A stretch of DNA of 64,000 bases, from the NCBI GenBank assembly GCA_016709545.1, contig JADJMO010000016.1:124001-188000 (forward strand). Reading direction: 5' to 3'. This DNA comes from Myxococcales bacterium. Its GTDB lineage: Bacteria > Myxococcota_A > Polyangia > Polyangiales > JADJMO01. This document shows, in pieces, positions 9,211-17,306 of this stretch. Below the pieces are notes generated by a model. It had not been told where the DNA came from. It searched no databases and saw only the letters and a program-made list of their open reading frames with translations. Within the stretch, counting starts at the first letter, position 1. The number at the start of each line of letters is the position of its first letter. A program made the position numbers and the translations under genes.

Positions 9211-11700
9211 CCAACTCCGGCCGCTTCCGCCCCGCGTCCGGGAGCTCGATCGCTCCGCCCGCTCCGGGCATGACCGCTCCTGGTGCGGCGCCCGGCGCCG
9301 CGCACCGCCCGCGATACGAGCCGGGTGCGCTCGAGCCCGTGTGGCGCGCGCGGTGGGCGAAGGCGCGTCTCTTCACGGTCGAGGACCCGACCCCGGCCGA
9401 GCGTCCGCGCAAATCGTACGTCCTCGCCATGCCGCCGTACCCGAGCGGCCGCATCCACCTCGGCCACGTGCGCGCGTACGCGATCGGCGACGTGCTCGCG
9501 CGCTTCCACCGCATGCGCGGTCGCCACGTGCTGCACCCGATGGGCTGGGACGCCTTCGGACTGCCCGCCGAGCTCGCCGCCGAGGAGCGCGGTCGCAGCC
9601 CCCGCGAGTGGATCCGGGACAACGTCGCCACCATGCGCCAGCAGCTCGCGCAGCTCGGCTTCGGCTACGACCCGACCCGCGAGGTGCTCACCTGCGAGCC
9701 GCGCCACTACCACTTCGGGCAGCTCGTCTTCACCCGCATGCTGCGCGCCGGCCTCGCCTTTACCGCAAGAAGGCGTGGGTCAACTGGTCGGTCGAGCTCG
9801 GCACCGTGATCGCCGACGAGCAAGTGGTCGGCGGGCGATGCTTCCGCACCGGCGGCCCCGTCGAGCGGCGCGCGCTCGACCAGTGGTTCGTGCGCATCAC
9901 CGCCTACGCCGACGAGCTCCTCGACGGCCTCGAGTCCTTGCGCGGCCGCTGGCCCGAGCACGTGCTCCGCATGCAGCGCCAGTGGATCGGGCGGCGCGAG
10001 GGCACCAAGGTGCGCTGCTCGCTCGCGGCGTCCTCCCCCGGCCAGATCGGGCACGTCGACGTGTTCGTGCCCGACGCCGCGCGCCTCGCCGCGGCCACGT
10101 TCGTCGCCATCTCCCCCGACCACCCGCTCGCCCAAGGCACCAAGCTCGTCCCCGGTCGCGCCCTCGCCGTGGAGCCCACCGTCCACGTCGCGGTGCACCC
10201 CGTCACCGCCGCCTTGCTCCCCGTCTTCGTCGTGTCGACCGTCGAGGCGGAGGTCGGCACCGGCGCGGTGCTCGGCGCGCCCTCGCTCGACGAGGTCGAC
10301 GCCCGCATCGCCGAGGAGCACGGGGTCGCCGAGGCCGCCAAGGGTTCCGACCCTCCCGAGGTCGCGCTGCGCGCGCTGCTCGCGGCCGGCACCGCCGCGC
10401 CCATGGTCGCGGTGCGCCTGCGCGACTGGTGCGTGTCCCGCCAGCGGAGGTGGGGTGCGCCCATCCCTGTCGTCTACGGCGCCGACGGCGTGGCCCTGCC
10501 GGTCCCCGACGAGGACCTCCCCGTCCTGCTCGACGACGAGCCCGGCCGCGTCGCGACACCCGTCGTCGATCCGCGCGATCCCTCGAAGCCCGCGCGCCGC
10601 GAGACGGACACCTTCGACACGTTCTGGGACTCGAGCTTCTACTTCGTGCGCCACGCGGCACCGGAGTGGGCGCCGAGCGAGGGAGAGAACGGTCTCCCCG
10701 ACGCCGCGGCGGCGTGGCTCCCCGTGGACGGCTACGTCGGCGGCGTCGAGCACGCGGTGATGCACCTGCTCTACGCGCGCTTCTTCCACAAGGCGCTGAT
10801 CGACCTCGGCCTGCTCCCCCGGGGCACGCCGCGCGAGCCGTTCGCGCGCCTCGTCGCGCAGGGCCACGTGCGCCTGCCAGCGCGGTGGATCGAGGGCGAG
10901 GACGGTCGCCCGCACTACCTGTACCCCGAGCAGATCGGCGCCGACGGCCGTGCCAAGGTGCCGGGCCTCGAGGTCGCGCGGTGCAGACCGGGCCCTCCGA
11001 GAAGATGTCCAAGAGCCGCAAGAACGTCGTCGATCCCGACGGCCTCGTCGCGCGCCACGGCGCGGACACGGTGCGGCTCTTCGTGCTCTCGCTCGCGCCC
11101 CCCGAGGTCGATCTGCAGTGGTCGGATCGCGGCATCCACGGCGCGCGGCGGTTCCTCTCGCGCGTGTTCCAGCTCACCCACGAGGCCGCGCGTGCGCCGC
11201 GCGTGACGGCCGTCGACCCCGTGGTGCGCGCCGCCGTCGACGAGGCGATCCGCACCGTCACCGAGGAGCTCGCGGGGCGCCTGCACCTGCCCCGCGCGAT
11301 CGCCGCGCTCTACACGCTCGAACACGTCCTCACCCGCGCGTTCCGGTCGGACTCGACGGCCACCCGGTCGACGGTGCGGTCGGGCGTCGAGGTGCTCGCG
11401 CGCCTGCTCTCCCCGTTCACGCCGCACCTCGCCGACGAGCTGCACGCGATCCTGGGCGGAACGGATTTCGTCCTGACGAGCCCGTGGCCAGAGGCCAACC
11501 GAGAAGCGCCGGGGGAGAGCTCGATCGCCGTGCAGCTCGACGGTCGCGTGCGCGGACGCGTCGCGCTGCCCGCGGGCGCCGACCAAGCGCAGGCGCTCGC
11601 AGCGGCGCGCGCGCTGCCGGTCGTCGCGACGATGCTGGCGGGTGCCGAACCCAGCCGCGTCGTCTACGCGCCGGGTCGCGCGATCAACCTCCTGCGGTGA
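9207..11700 (+). CDS. leuS: leucyl-tRNA synthetase (two frameshifts)
   Basis: Leucyl-tRNA synthetase charges tRNA-Leu with leucine. The protein (~831 residues) is read in three frames with shifts near 9765 and 10985, both in otherwise perfect class I sequence. Visible motifs are the HIGH-type PYPSGRIHLGHVR, the block MGWDAFGLPAE, the block LRDWCVSRQRRWG and the KMSKS loop EKMSKSRKN. The CP1 editing domain looks reduced: where the family has a Thr-rich TTRPDT peptide, this one reads FVPDAARL. The later block is GTGAVLGAPSLDEVD instead of GTGAVMxVPxHDxRD. Zinc-type Cys pairs are also missing. Start is GTG 9207 or ATG 9270. Confidence 0.88.
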
Positions 11701-12191
11701 CGGTCGTGAACCGGAGGGGCGCCCTGATCACGCTCGGCGGCGCGCTGATCGTCGGGTGCGGCTATCGCCCGCTGAAGTCCGGTCTCGCCGGCAACCCCCG
11801 GCTGCGCGTGGCCTCCTCGGTGGCGCGCGTCGCTTCGTTGCAGGCCCTGGGGGAGGAGCTCGCCACCGGCGCCCGCGCGGAGCTCGCGCGCTACGAGGCG
11901 CTGTCGCCGAGCGGCTTGCCGTTGCACCTGGAGGTCGTACGCCTCGAAGAGGTCGGCGAAGGCGACGGCGTGGCCTCCGACCTGCCGTCGGCGCGGGGCG
12001 TTCGCGTGCGGGTGGTGGCGCGGGGCCGGATCGAGGGCGGTGACTACGAGACCGAGGACCTGGAAGCCTCCGAGGTGCTGGCCACCGGCTCGAGCCCGAC
12101 CTCGTTCGAAGTGGCTCGATCGGCGGCGGCGCGGAGTGCGGCGCGAAAGGCAGGGGCGCTGGTCGCCCGTGCGGTGCTGGGCCTCCCTTGA
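11697..12191 (+). CDS. lptE: LptE-like LPS-assembly lipoprotein
   Basis: A ~160-residue lipoprotein with the lipobox ALIVGCGYRP, the usual start of LptE, the outer-membrane partner of LptD in lipopolysaccharide export. Family identity rests on the CGYRP start, the size, the later strand/helix pattern, and its place directly after leuS. leuS-lptE is also the order in Escherichia coli. GTG 11697 overlaps the leuS stop; GTG 11706 is an in-frame alternative that gives a tidier signal peptide. The expected next gene, holA, is absent. Confidence 0.7.
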   Translation: MTVVNRRGALITLGGALIVGCGYRPLKSGLAGNPRLRVASSVARVASLQALGEELATGARAELARYEALSPSGLPLHLEVVRLEEVGEGDGVASDLPSARGVRVRVVARGRIEGGDYETEDLEASEVLATGSSPTSFEVARSAAARSAARKAGALVARAVLGLP

Positions 12192-12526
12192 GGAGGCCCT
12201 CCACGACCAGCGTCTCACCAGAGAATCGGCTTGGGGCGCATCAGCATGAGGTGGACGTGGGTACCATACCTACCCCGGCATCCGCCGGCACTTCTGGCAG
12301 CATTCCGTCGTCACGGTCCGGTTCCGCGACGGTGTGGCTGGGCTCCTCAAGGCGTGTCGAAGAATGCCCCCGGGCTGAAAGCCCGGGGCACCGACGGCCG
12401 CTGAAGCCCGGGGCATCGACCCCGGGCTCGACGTCACGCTGGACTGGCTGAACTCTGAAAGGCCCCGGGCTTGCGGTGTTGTCGGTGCCCCGGGGCTTCA
12501 GCCCGGGGGCATTCATCGACAGGCCT
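12192..12526. other. intergenic region with repeat element
   Basis: A 335-nt gap between lptE and a convergent lipoprotein gene. The first 170 nt show nothing I can name. The second half is the palindromic repeat listed separately. Short open frames crossing it have repeat-derived composition and are not credible genes. Confidence 0.5.
12362..12514. repeat. GC-rich palindromic (REP/MITE-like) element
   Basis: Two 34-nt arms, 12362-12395 and 12481-12514, are inverted copies matching at 32 of 34 positions. Their cores are CCCCCGGGCTGA and GCCCCGGGGC. Between them lie two partial copies of the same GAAGCCCGGGGC/CCCCGGGCT core. The whole could fold into a long hairpin or a multi-arm structure. 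It resembles REP/BIME or MITE elements rather than a plain terminator. No transposase lies nearby. Confidence 0.6.
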
Positions 12527-13441
12527 TCAGTCCGCCGACCAGGTGGCTTCGACGCGCTGGACCTTCGCGGCGTGGACGAGGGCGCGGGCGACGGCGGGCA
12601 GGTCTCGGTAGCGAGCGCGAGGGAAGGGCAGGGTGAGGAACCAGCGCGCCTCGACGCTCTCCGCTTCGCCTCGCAGCCAGCCGCGCTGCACGACGGCGGA
12701 GAGCCATGCCCCCTCCTCGGCGCGGTGCGCGGGCACGGCGCCGCTCTCGAGGAGACGCTGCACGAGGCCGGTCGCGCTCCCGAGCTCGGCTCGTATCCGC
12801 GGCGTGCCGAGCTCGAACCGCTGGACGGTCGATTCGTTCACGAGCACGTACTCGCGGTAGCCGACGAAGGTCGCTCCGGCGCGCACGCTGCGTACGTGGA
12901 GGACGGCCGCGAGCCGCGTCGGGTTCGCGAGCACCCACTCACGCGGCACCGCCGCACCCGCCATCGTCTCGAAGCTCCACTCGGGCAGCTCGACCACCGG
13001 GGCCTGCCCGGCCTCCCGCGGGACGAACCGCGCCACGACGGCGTCGGCGCGCAGGACGACGCGGATCAGCCGGTCGCCGTAGCGCTCGTCCTCGACGCCG
13101 AGCGCGGCTCCCCATGGGTTGGGCCACGCGTAGCGGGTGCGCGAGAACGGCTCGCTCGTGAGCAGCGCACGCAGGCCGAGGTCGCCGGTCTCGCGCACGT
13201 GGACGTCGTAGAACGACGCGTCGGGCGGCCGCGGGTGGATGCGGACCCGCAGCAACGGAGGCCCCTCCTCGACCAGCTTCTTCGCCGTTTCCGCCGAGGT
13301 CCACGACCAGAGCTCGGCGCGGGCGAACCGCTCGAGGGTCACCCCTTGCGCCGAGAGATCGGGCGGCGCCGGCCGCGAGGGCACCGCCGTCGGTCGCTGG
13401 CACGCGGCCAGCCAGAGGCCCGCGACCGAGAGCCAGCGCAC
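12527..13441 (-). CDS. lipoprotein of unknown function
   Basis: A 304-residue protein starting at GTG 13441 with a short signal peptide and lipobox LWLAAC (Cys14). The mature part includes ERFARAELWSWTSAETAKKL, DASFYDVHVRETGDLGLRAL and YAWPNPWGAALGVEDERYGD. It contains a FVGYREYVLVNE-type strand block and no zinc or catalytic signature. The region is clearly coding (even spread of Trp, Tyr, Phe). I do not recognise the family. It is transcribed away from the Che operon. The long frame continuing upstream of 13441 is an antisense shadow. Confidence 0.6.
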   Translation of the reverse strand: MRWLSVAGLWLAACQRPTAVPSRPAPPDLSAQGVTLERFARAELWSWTSAETAKKLVEEGPPLLRVRIHPRPPDASFYDVHVRETGDLGLRALLTSEPFSRTRYAWPNPWGAALGVEDERYGDRLIRVVLRADAVVARFVPREAGQAPVVELPEWSFETMAGAAVPREWVLANPTRLAAVLHVRSVRAGATFVGYREYVLVNESTVQRFELGTPRIRAELGSATGLVQRLLESGAVPAHRAEEGAWLSAVVQRGWLRGEAESVEARWFLTLPFPRARYRDLPAVARALVHAAKVQRVEATWSAD

Positions 13442-13449
13442 GAGGCTCT

Positions 13450-13479
13450 TGGACGCAGGGGCGTTCCCGCGTGTATCCT
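13450..13479 (+). promoter_or_regulatory. sigma70-like promoter of the Che operon
   Basis: TTGGAC (13450-13455), an 18-nt spacer and TATCCT (13474-13479) lie 8 nt before the ATG at 13488. About 20 nt up to and past the ATG closely match the sequence in front of the second cheW (16734). Confidence 0.45.
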
Positions 13480-13487
13480 CGGCCGGG

Positions 13488-13910
13488 ATGGCTCGCGTGC
13501 TCGTGGTCGAGGACTCCTCCGCGATGCGCGCCTTCGTCCGCGCGGCGCTCGAGGACTGGGCAGAAGAGGGCGTGGAGGCGATCGAGGTGGTCGAGGCCGC
13601 GAGCGGCTTCGACGCGCTCCGGCTCTTGCCGCGCGGCACCTTCGACTGCGTGGTCACCGACGTGAACATGCCTGACATCAACGGCCTCGAGCTGGTGAAC
13701 TTCATGCGGAAGAGCGAGCACCACAAGGGCACGCCGCTCCTCATCATCAGCACGCAGTCCGCGGAGCGCGACAGGGAACGGGGCCTCGCCCTCGGCGCGG
13801 ACGCCTGGCTCGCCAAGCCGTTCGAGGCGGACGAGCTCCGCGCCACGGTGCGCGGTCTCCTCTCGCGGGGCCGCGACGGCAGTGCACCGACCGGCCCCAC
13901 CACCGGCTGA
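13488..13910 (+). CDS. CheY-like single-domain response regulator
   Basis: A 140-residue receiver domain with no output domain. The acidic pocket is at residues 8-9 (VVEDS), the phospho-acceptor is Asp58 in VVTDVNMPD, and the conserved Lys is Lys110 in LAKPF. As first gene of the operon, 6 nt before cheA, it is the likely phosphorylation target of that kinase. Family knowledge: such proteins act by binding partners such as motors or scaffolds. There is no flagellar gene in the window. Confidence 0.9.
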   Translation: MARVLVVEDSSAMRAFVRAALEDWAEEGVEAIEVVEAASGFDALRLLPRGTFDCVVTDVNMPDINGLELVNFMRKSEHHKGTPLLIISTQSAERDRERGLALGADAWLAKPFEADELRATVRGLLSRGRDGSAPTGPTTG

Positions 13911-13916
13911 GGCCTC

Positions 13917-16130
13917 GTGGATCACCGCGACGAGTTCATCAGCGAGGCGCAGGAGATCATCGACGGCTTCGGCCGCGACCTCCTCGTGCTCGACGCCACG
14001 CTCAAGAGCCGCGACGGCAACCGCGGGCCGGTCCAGGTCGACCCCGAGATCGTCAACGACACCTTCCGCGCCGTGCACACGCTCAAGGGGCTCTCGGCGC
14101 TGTTCGGCGTCGCGCGCATGTCGACGCTGTCGCACCACCTCGAGGATCTCCTCGACGACCTGCGCCTCGGGCGGGTGGAGCTCGAGCCCAAGGTGCTCGA
14201 CGTGCTGTTCCGCGCCGTCGAGGTGTACGGGCAGATCCTCTCGGCGCTGCGCGCCGGCGAGCCCGAGCCGCAGCGCGCGGTCGAGGAGCTCCTCATGAGC
14301 CTCGACGGGGCGGTGTCGCGCGGCGCCGGAACCGCGTCGAACCCGCTCGCCGACTACGACCTCGATCCGGGCCTGCTCGGCGTGCTCACCGAATACGAGG
14401 AGCACCGCCTGCGCACGAACCTCGCGCAAGGCGTGGGCCTCTACGTCCTGCGCGTGAAGTTCGACCTGCTCACGATCGACGGCGCGCTCGACGGCCTCAA
14501 GACCAAGGCCAAGCCGCACGGCGAGATCCTCACCTACCTGCCGAGCGGTGAGCCCGGCGATCCCGACACCATCGAGCTCGACGTGCTGCTCGCGAGCCGG
14601 CAGACCCTCGAGGTGCTGCGCCTCGAGCTCGAGGCCCCGAACATCCAGATCCGCCCGGTCCCCCGCCGCGTCACCAAGACGCCCCCGGCGCCGCCCCTCG
14701 TGGAGAGCGAACCGCCGCAGACGGTCTACGGGGGCATGGAGCCGCGGCCGCGCAAGACGCACCTGCCCTCGGCGCCCATGGCCGACGAGCCGCCCGAGAC
14801 CCCGATCGGCGGGGCCATGGTGCGCAAGCCGAGCAAGGCCGAGGAGGAGCAGGCCGAAGGCAACGCCCAGGTGGGCTTCGGGCTCTCGATCCGCGGCGTC
14901 GCGCAGACCGTCCGCGTCGACATCCGCAAGCTCGACCACCTGATGAACATCGTCGCCGAGCTCGCCATCGTGCGCAGCGCGCTCCAGCGCATGACCGACC
15001 GCGTGCGCGCCGACCCGGAGCTGCGCAGCCTCGGCCTCGAGATGCACCGCCTGAGCCGCTCGCTCGACCGGCACCTCGGCGACCTGCAGGGGGGCATCCT
15101 CGAGGTGCGCATGGTCCCGCTCGGCCAGGTGTTCGACAAGCTCGCGCGCGTCGTCCGGCAGATCAGCCGGGAGCACGACAAGGACATCCACCTGGTCATC
15201 ACCGGCGCCGAGACCGAGGTCGACAAGCTCATCGTCGAGGAGCTCTCCGACCCGCTCATGCACATGATCCGCAACGCCATCGATCACGGCATCGAGCAGC
15301 GCAAGACCCGCCTCGCGCGCGGCAAGCCCGAGGTGGGCACCATCGCCCTCAACGCCTTCCAGAAGGGCAACCACGTCGTCATCGAGGTGGAGGACGACGG
15401 CGCCGGCATCGACGAGCAGAAGGTGCTCACGCAGGCCATCCGTCGCGGTCTCGTCACCGAGCAAGAGGCGGCGACCATGCTCCCGCGCGACGTGCTCGCG
15501 TTCGTGTTCGTGCCAGGGTTCTCCACCAAGGAGGGCGTGGACGAGCTCTCCGGTCGTGGTGTCGGCATGGACATCGTCAAGACCAACATCAGCAAGCTCG
15601 GTGGCGTCATCGACGTGCAGAGCGAGCCCGGCACCGGCACCAAGATGACCGTCACCCTGCCGATCACGCTGGCCATCATCAGCGCGCTCGTGGTGGTCGT
15701 CGCGGGTCGGCGCTACGCGATCCCGCTCGCCAGCGTGCTCGAGGCCCTCGTGTTCGAGCCGTGGGCCCTGCGCACCATCGAGGGGCGAGAGGTCATGAGC
15801 CTGCGGGGGCAGACCCTGGCCCTCTGTCGGCTGGAGCAGCTTTTCGGCCTGCCCTCGCCGGTCACCGAGGAGCTCGCGCGGCGCTTCGTGGTCGTGATCG
15901 GCGCCGGCGCGCAGCGGCTCGGGTGTGTCGTCGACCAGCTCATCGGCCAGCAGGACATCGTCATCAAGGCCCTCGGCAAGAGCCTCGAGAGCGTGCGGGG
16001 CTTCTCCGGCGCGACCGAGCTCGGCGACCAGCACGTGGGCCTCGTGATCGACGCGCCCGCCCTCATCGAAGAGGCGTTCACCACCAGCGACGGCCGGCAC
16101 GCGGGACGCCGCGCGGGGAGCGAGGTCTGA
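13917..16130 (+). CDS. cheA: chemotaxis-type histidine kinase CheA
   Basis: A 737-residue kinase starting at GTG. An N-terminal Hpt domain carries the phosphorylated His54 (AVHTLKGLSALFG). A second module at about 140-245 (LRVKFDLLTIDGALDGLKTK) is of the type seen in myxobacterial CheA proteins. After a Pro-rich linker come the dimerisation domain (KLDHLMNIVAELAI), the ATPase N-box (HMIRNAIDHGIE), G boxes (DDGAGID, GRGVGMDIVKTN) and a C-terminal CheW-like domain. All catalytic blocks look intact. It should phosphorylate the CheY-like protein and CheB. Confidence 0.95.
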   Translation: MDHRDEFISEAQEIIDGFGRDLLVLDATLKSRDGNRGPVQVDPEIVNDTFRAVHTLKGLSALFGVARMSTLSHHLEDLLDDLRLGRVELEPKVLDVLFRAVEVYGQILSALRAGEPEPQRAVEELLMSLDGAVSRGAGTASNPLADYDLDPGLLGVLTEYEEHRLRTNLAQGVGLYVLRVKFDLLTIDGALDGLKTKAKPHGEILTYLPSGEPGDPDTIELDVLLASRQTLEVLRLELEAPNIQIRPVPRRVTKTPPAPPLVESEPPQTVYGGMEPRPRKTHLPSAPMADEPPETPIGGAMVRKPSKAEEEQAEGNAQVGFGLSIRGVAQTVRVDIRKLDHLMNIVAELAIVRSALQRMTDRVRADPELRSLGLEMHRLSRSLDRHLGDLQGGILEVRMVPLGQVFDKLARVVRQISREHDKDIHLVITGAETEVDKLIVEELSDPLMHMIRNAIDHGIEQRKTRLARGKPEVGTIALNAFQKGNHVVIEVEDDGAGIDEQKVLTQAIRRGLVTEQEAATMLPRDVLAFVFVPGFSTKEGVDELSGRGVGMDIVKTNISKLGGVIDVQSEPGTGTKMTVTLPITLAIISALVVVVAGRRYAIPLASVLEALVFEPWALRTIEGREVMSLRGQTLALCRLEQLFGLPSPVTEELARRFVVVIGAGAQRLGCVVDQLIGQQDIVIKALGKSLESVRGFSGATELGDQHVGLVIDAPALIEEAFTTSDGRHAGRRAGSEV

Positions 16131-16699
16131 TGAGCGACGAATCCGGAGCCCGGGAGCGAGGTGCGCTCGTCCGTCGCGCCGTCGAGCGGGGCGCGCGCAC
16201 GGAGTATCTCGCGTTCCGCCTCGCCGAGGAGACCTACGCGGTCCCCATCGCCTACGTGAAGGAGATCCTCAAGCTCCCGCCGCTGACCGAGGTGCCGCGG
16301 GCGCCGTTCGACGTCATGGGCGTGATCTCGGTGCGCGGGCGGATCGTCACGGTGCGCGATCTGCGGCGCCGGCTGCGCGTGCCCGAGGCCGCCCCCACCC
16401 GTCGCTCGCGGGTGTTGCTCGCGGAGCTCCCCACCGATCTCCCCGGCGGGGGCGAGCGGGTCGGGCTGTTCGTGGACGAGGTGCTCCACGTACACCGTCT
16501 GTCCGACACCGAGGTCGAGAGCGCAGCCAGCGCCATCGGGAGCGACCTCGCGGAATACGTCGCGGGGATCGGCCGCCCGACCCGCCGCGACGCCGGCGAC
16601 GCCGAGATGATCATCCTGGTCGACGTGAAGAACGTGCTCTCGACCACCAGTCGTGGGCTCCAAGGTCCGTCCCGTGCACTCCCCGTCGGCCGCGGATGA
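16130..16699 (+). CDS. cheW: CheW coupling protein
   Basis: A 189-residue CheW-domain protein (TEYLAFRLAEETYAVPIAYV, GVISVRGRIVTVRDLRRRL, VGLFVDEVLHVHRL). CheW links CheA to receptors in a signalling array. The ATG overlaps the cheA TGA (TGATG). It has a ~25-residue charged N-terminal extension and a short basic C-terminal tail compared with minimal CheW. Confidence 0.9.
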   Translation: MSDESGARERGALVRRAVERGARTEYLAFRLAEETYAVPIAYVKEILKLPPLTEVPRAPFDVMGVISVRGRIVTVRDLRRRLRVPEAAPTRRSRVLLAELPTDLPGGGERVGLFVDEVLHVHRLSDTEVESAASAIGSDLAEYVAGIGRPTRRDAGDAEMIILVDVKNVLSTTSRGLQGPSRALPVGRG

Positions 16700-16719
16700 C
16701 GCGCGGGCCATCCCGCGTG

Positions 16720-16725
16720 TAACCT
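16720..16725 (+). promoter_or_regulatory. -10 hexamer before second cheW
   Basis: TAACCT lies 8 nt before ATG 16734. The surrounding sequence is near-identical to the promoter segment before the CheY-like gene at 13488, so an internal promoter is likely. Confidence 0.4.
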
Positions 16726-16733
16726 CGCCAGGG

Positions 16734-17306
16734 ATGGCCTTGCTCGCCCCACGAAAAGCCCCCGAGCCCGACGAGCGCAAGCTCGTCCTGTTCGGGATCG
16801 GCAGCGTGGTCTACGGCGTCGCCATCGAGAACGTGCGCGAGGTCGTCAACCCCCAGCCGATCATCGCGCTGCCCCACGCGCCCCCGTCGGTGGTCGGCGT
16901 CACCCACCACCGCGGCGAGGTGGTGCCCGTCGTCGATCTGCGCCATCGCTTCGGGCTCGTCGGGCCGGCCGCGGACGACCGCCGGATCAAGTGGATCATG
17001 CTCGACGCGCAGTCGACGACCGGGATCCTCGCGGGCGCCGGCCCCCGTCCCCTGGCGGCGATCGTCGACGAGGTGCTCACGGTGTTCCCCACGCGTGAGC
17101 CCTTGCGCCCGCCGCCCGCGCTGGGTGGCGGCGACGACATCCGCGGCATCCTCGGCGTCGTGACCGCGAGCTCGCTGACCGTGTCGCGATCGGGCAGCCC
17201 GAGCCCGAGCCCCGGTCGGCGGGAGCAGCTCGTGTTCGTCCTCGATCTCGACCGCCTGCGCTTGCTCGTCGAGCCCATTCCGGCGAGCGGACTGGGGGCC
17301 GCGTGA
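16734..17306 (+). CDS. second CheW-like coupling protein
   Basis: A 190-residue CheW-domain protein (KLVLFGIGSVVYGVAIENV, GVTHHRGEVVPVVDLRHRF). An insertion rich in Pro/Ser/Gly occurs before the last strand (SRSGSPSPSPGRREQ). Two different CheW proteins in one operon suggest either two kinds of array position or one coupling CheA and one coupling another partner. The stop overlaps the GTG of the HEAT gene (GTGA). Confidence 0.85.
   Translation: MALLAPRKAPEPDERKLVLFGIGSVVYGVAIENVREVVNPQPIIALPHAPPSVVGVTHHRGEVVPVVDLRHRFGLVGPAADDRRIKWIMLDAQSTTGILAGAGPRPLAAIVDEVLTVFPTREPLRPPPALGGGDDIRGILGVVTASSLTVSRSGSPSPSPGRREQLVFVLDLDRLRLLVEPIPASGLGAA

Noticed and set aside
9207..11700. leuS as a pseudogene
   Set aside because: Two shifts interrupt an otherwise complete and essential gene with HIGH and KMSKS intact, and the same kind of break occurs across many genes in the window. 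Sequence error is the simpler reading.
12241..12516. A 91-residue frame across the palindromic repeat
   Set aside because: It has Pro/Gly/Arg composition from the repeat itself and no start context, and the sequence is better explained as a structured repeat.
12939..16100. A 1,053-residue open frame on the minus strand
   Set aside because: It lies antisense to the CheY-like gene and cheA, both of which have full family motifs. The His/Asp-rich composition is a shadow of the plus-strand codons.
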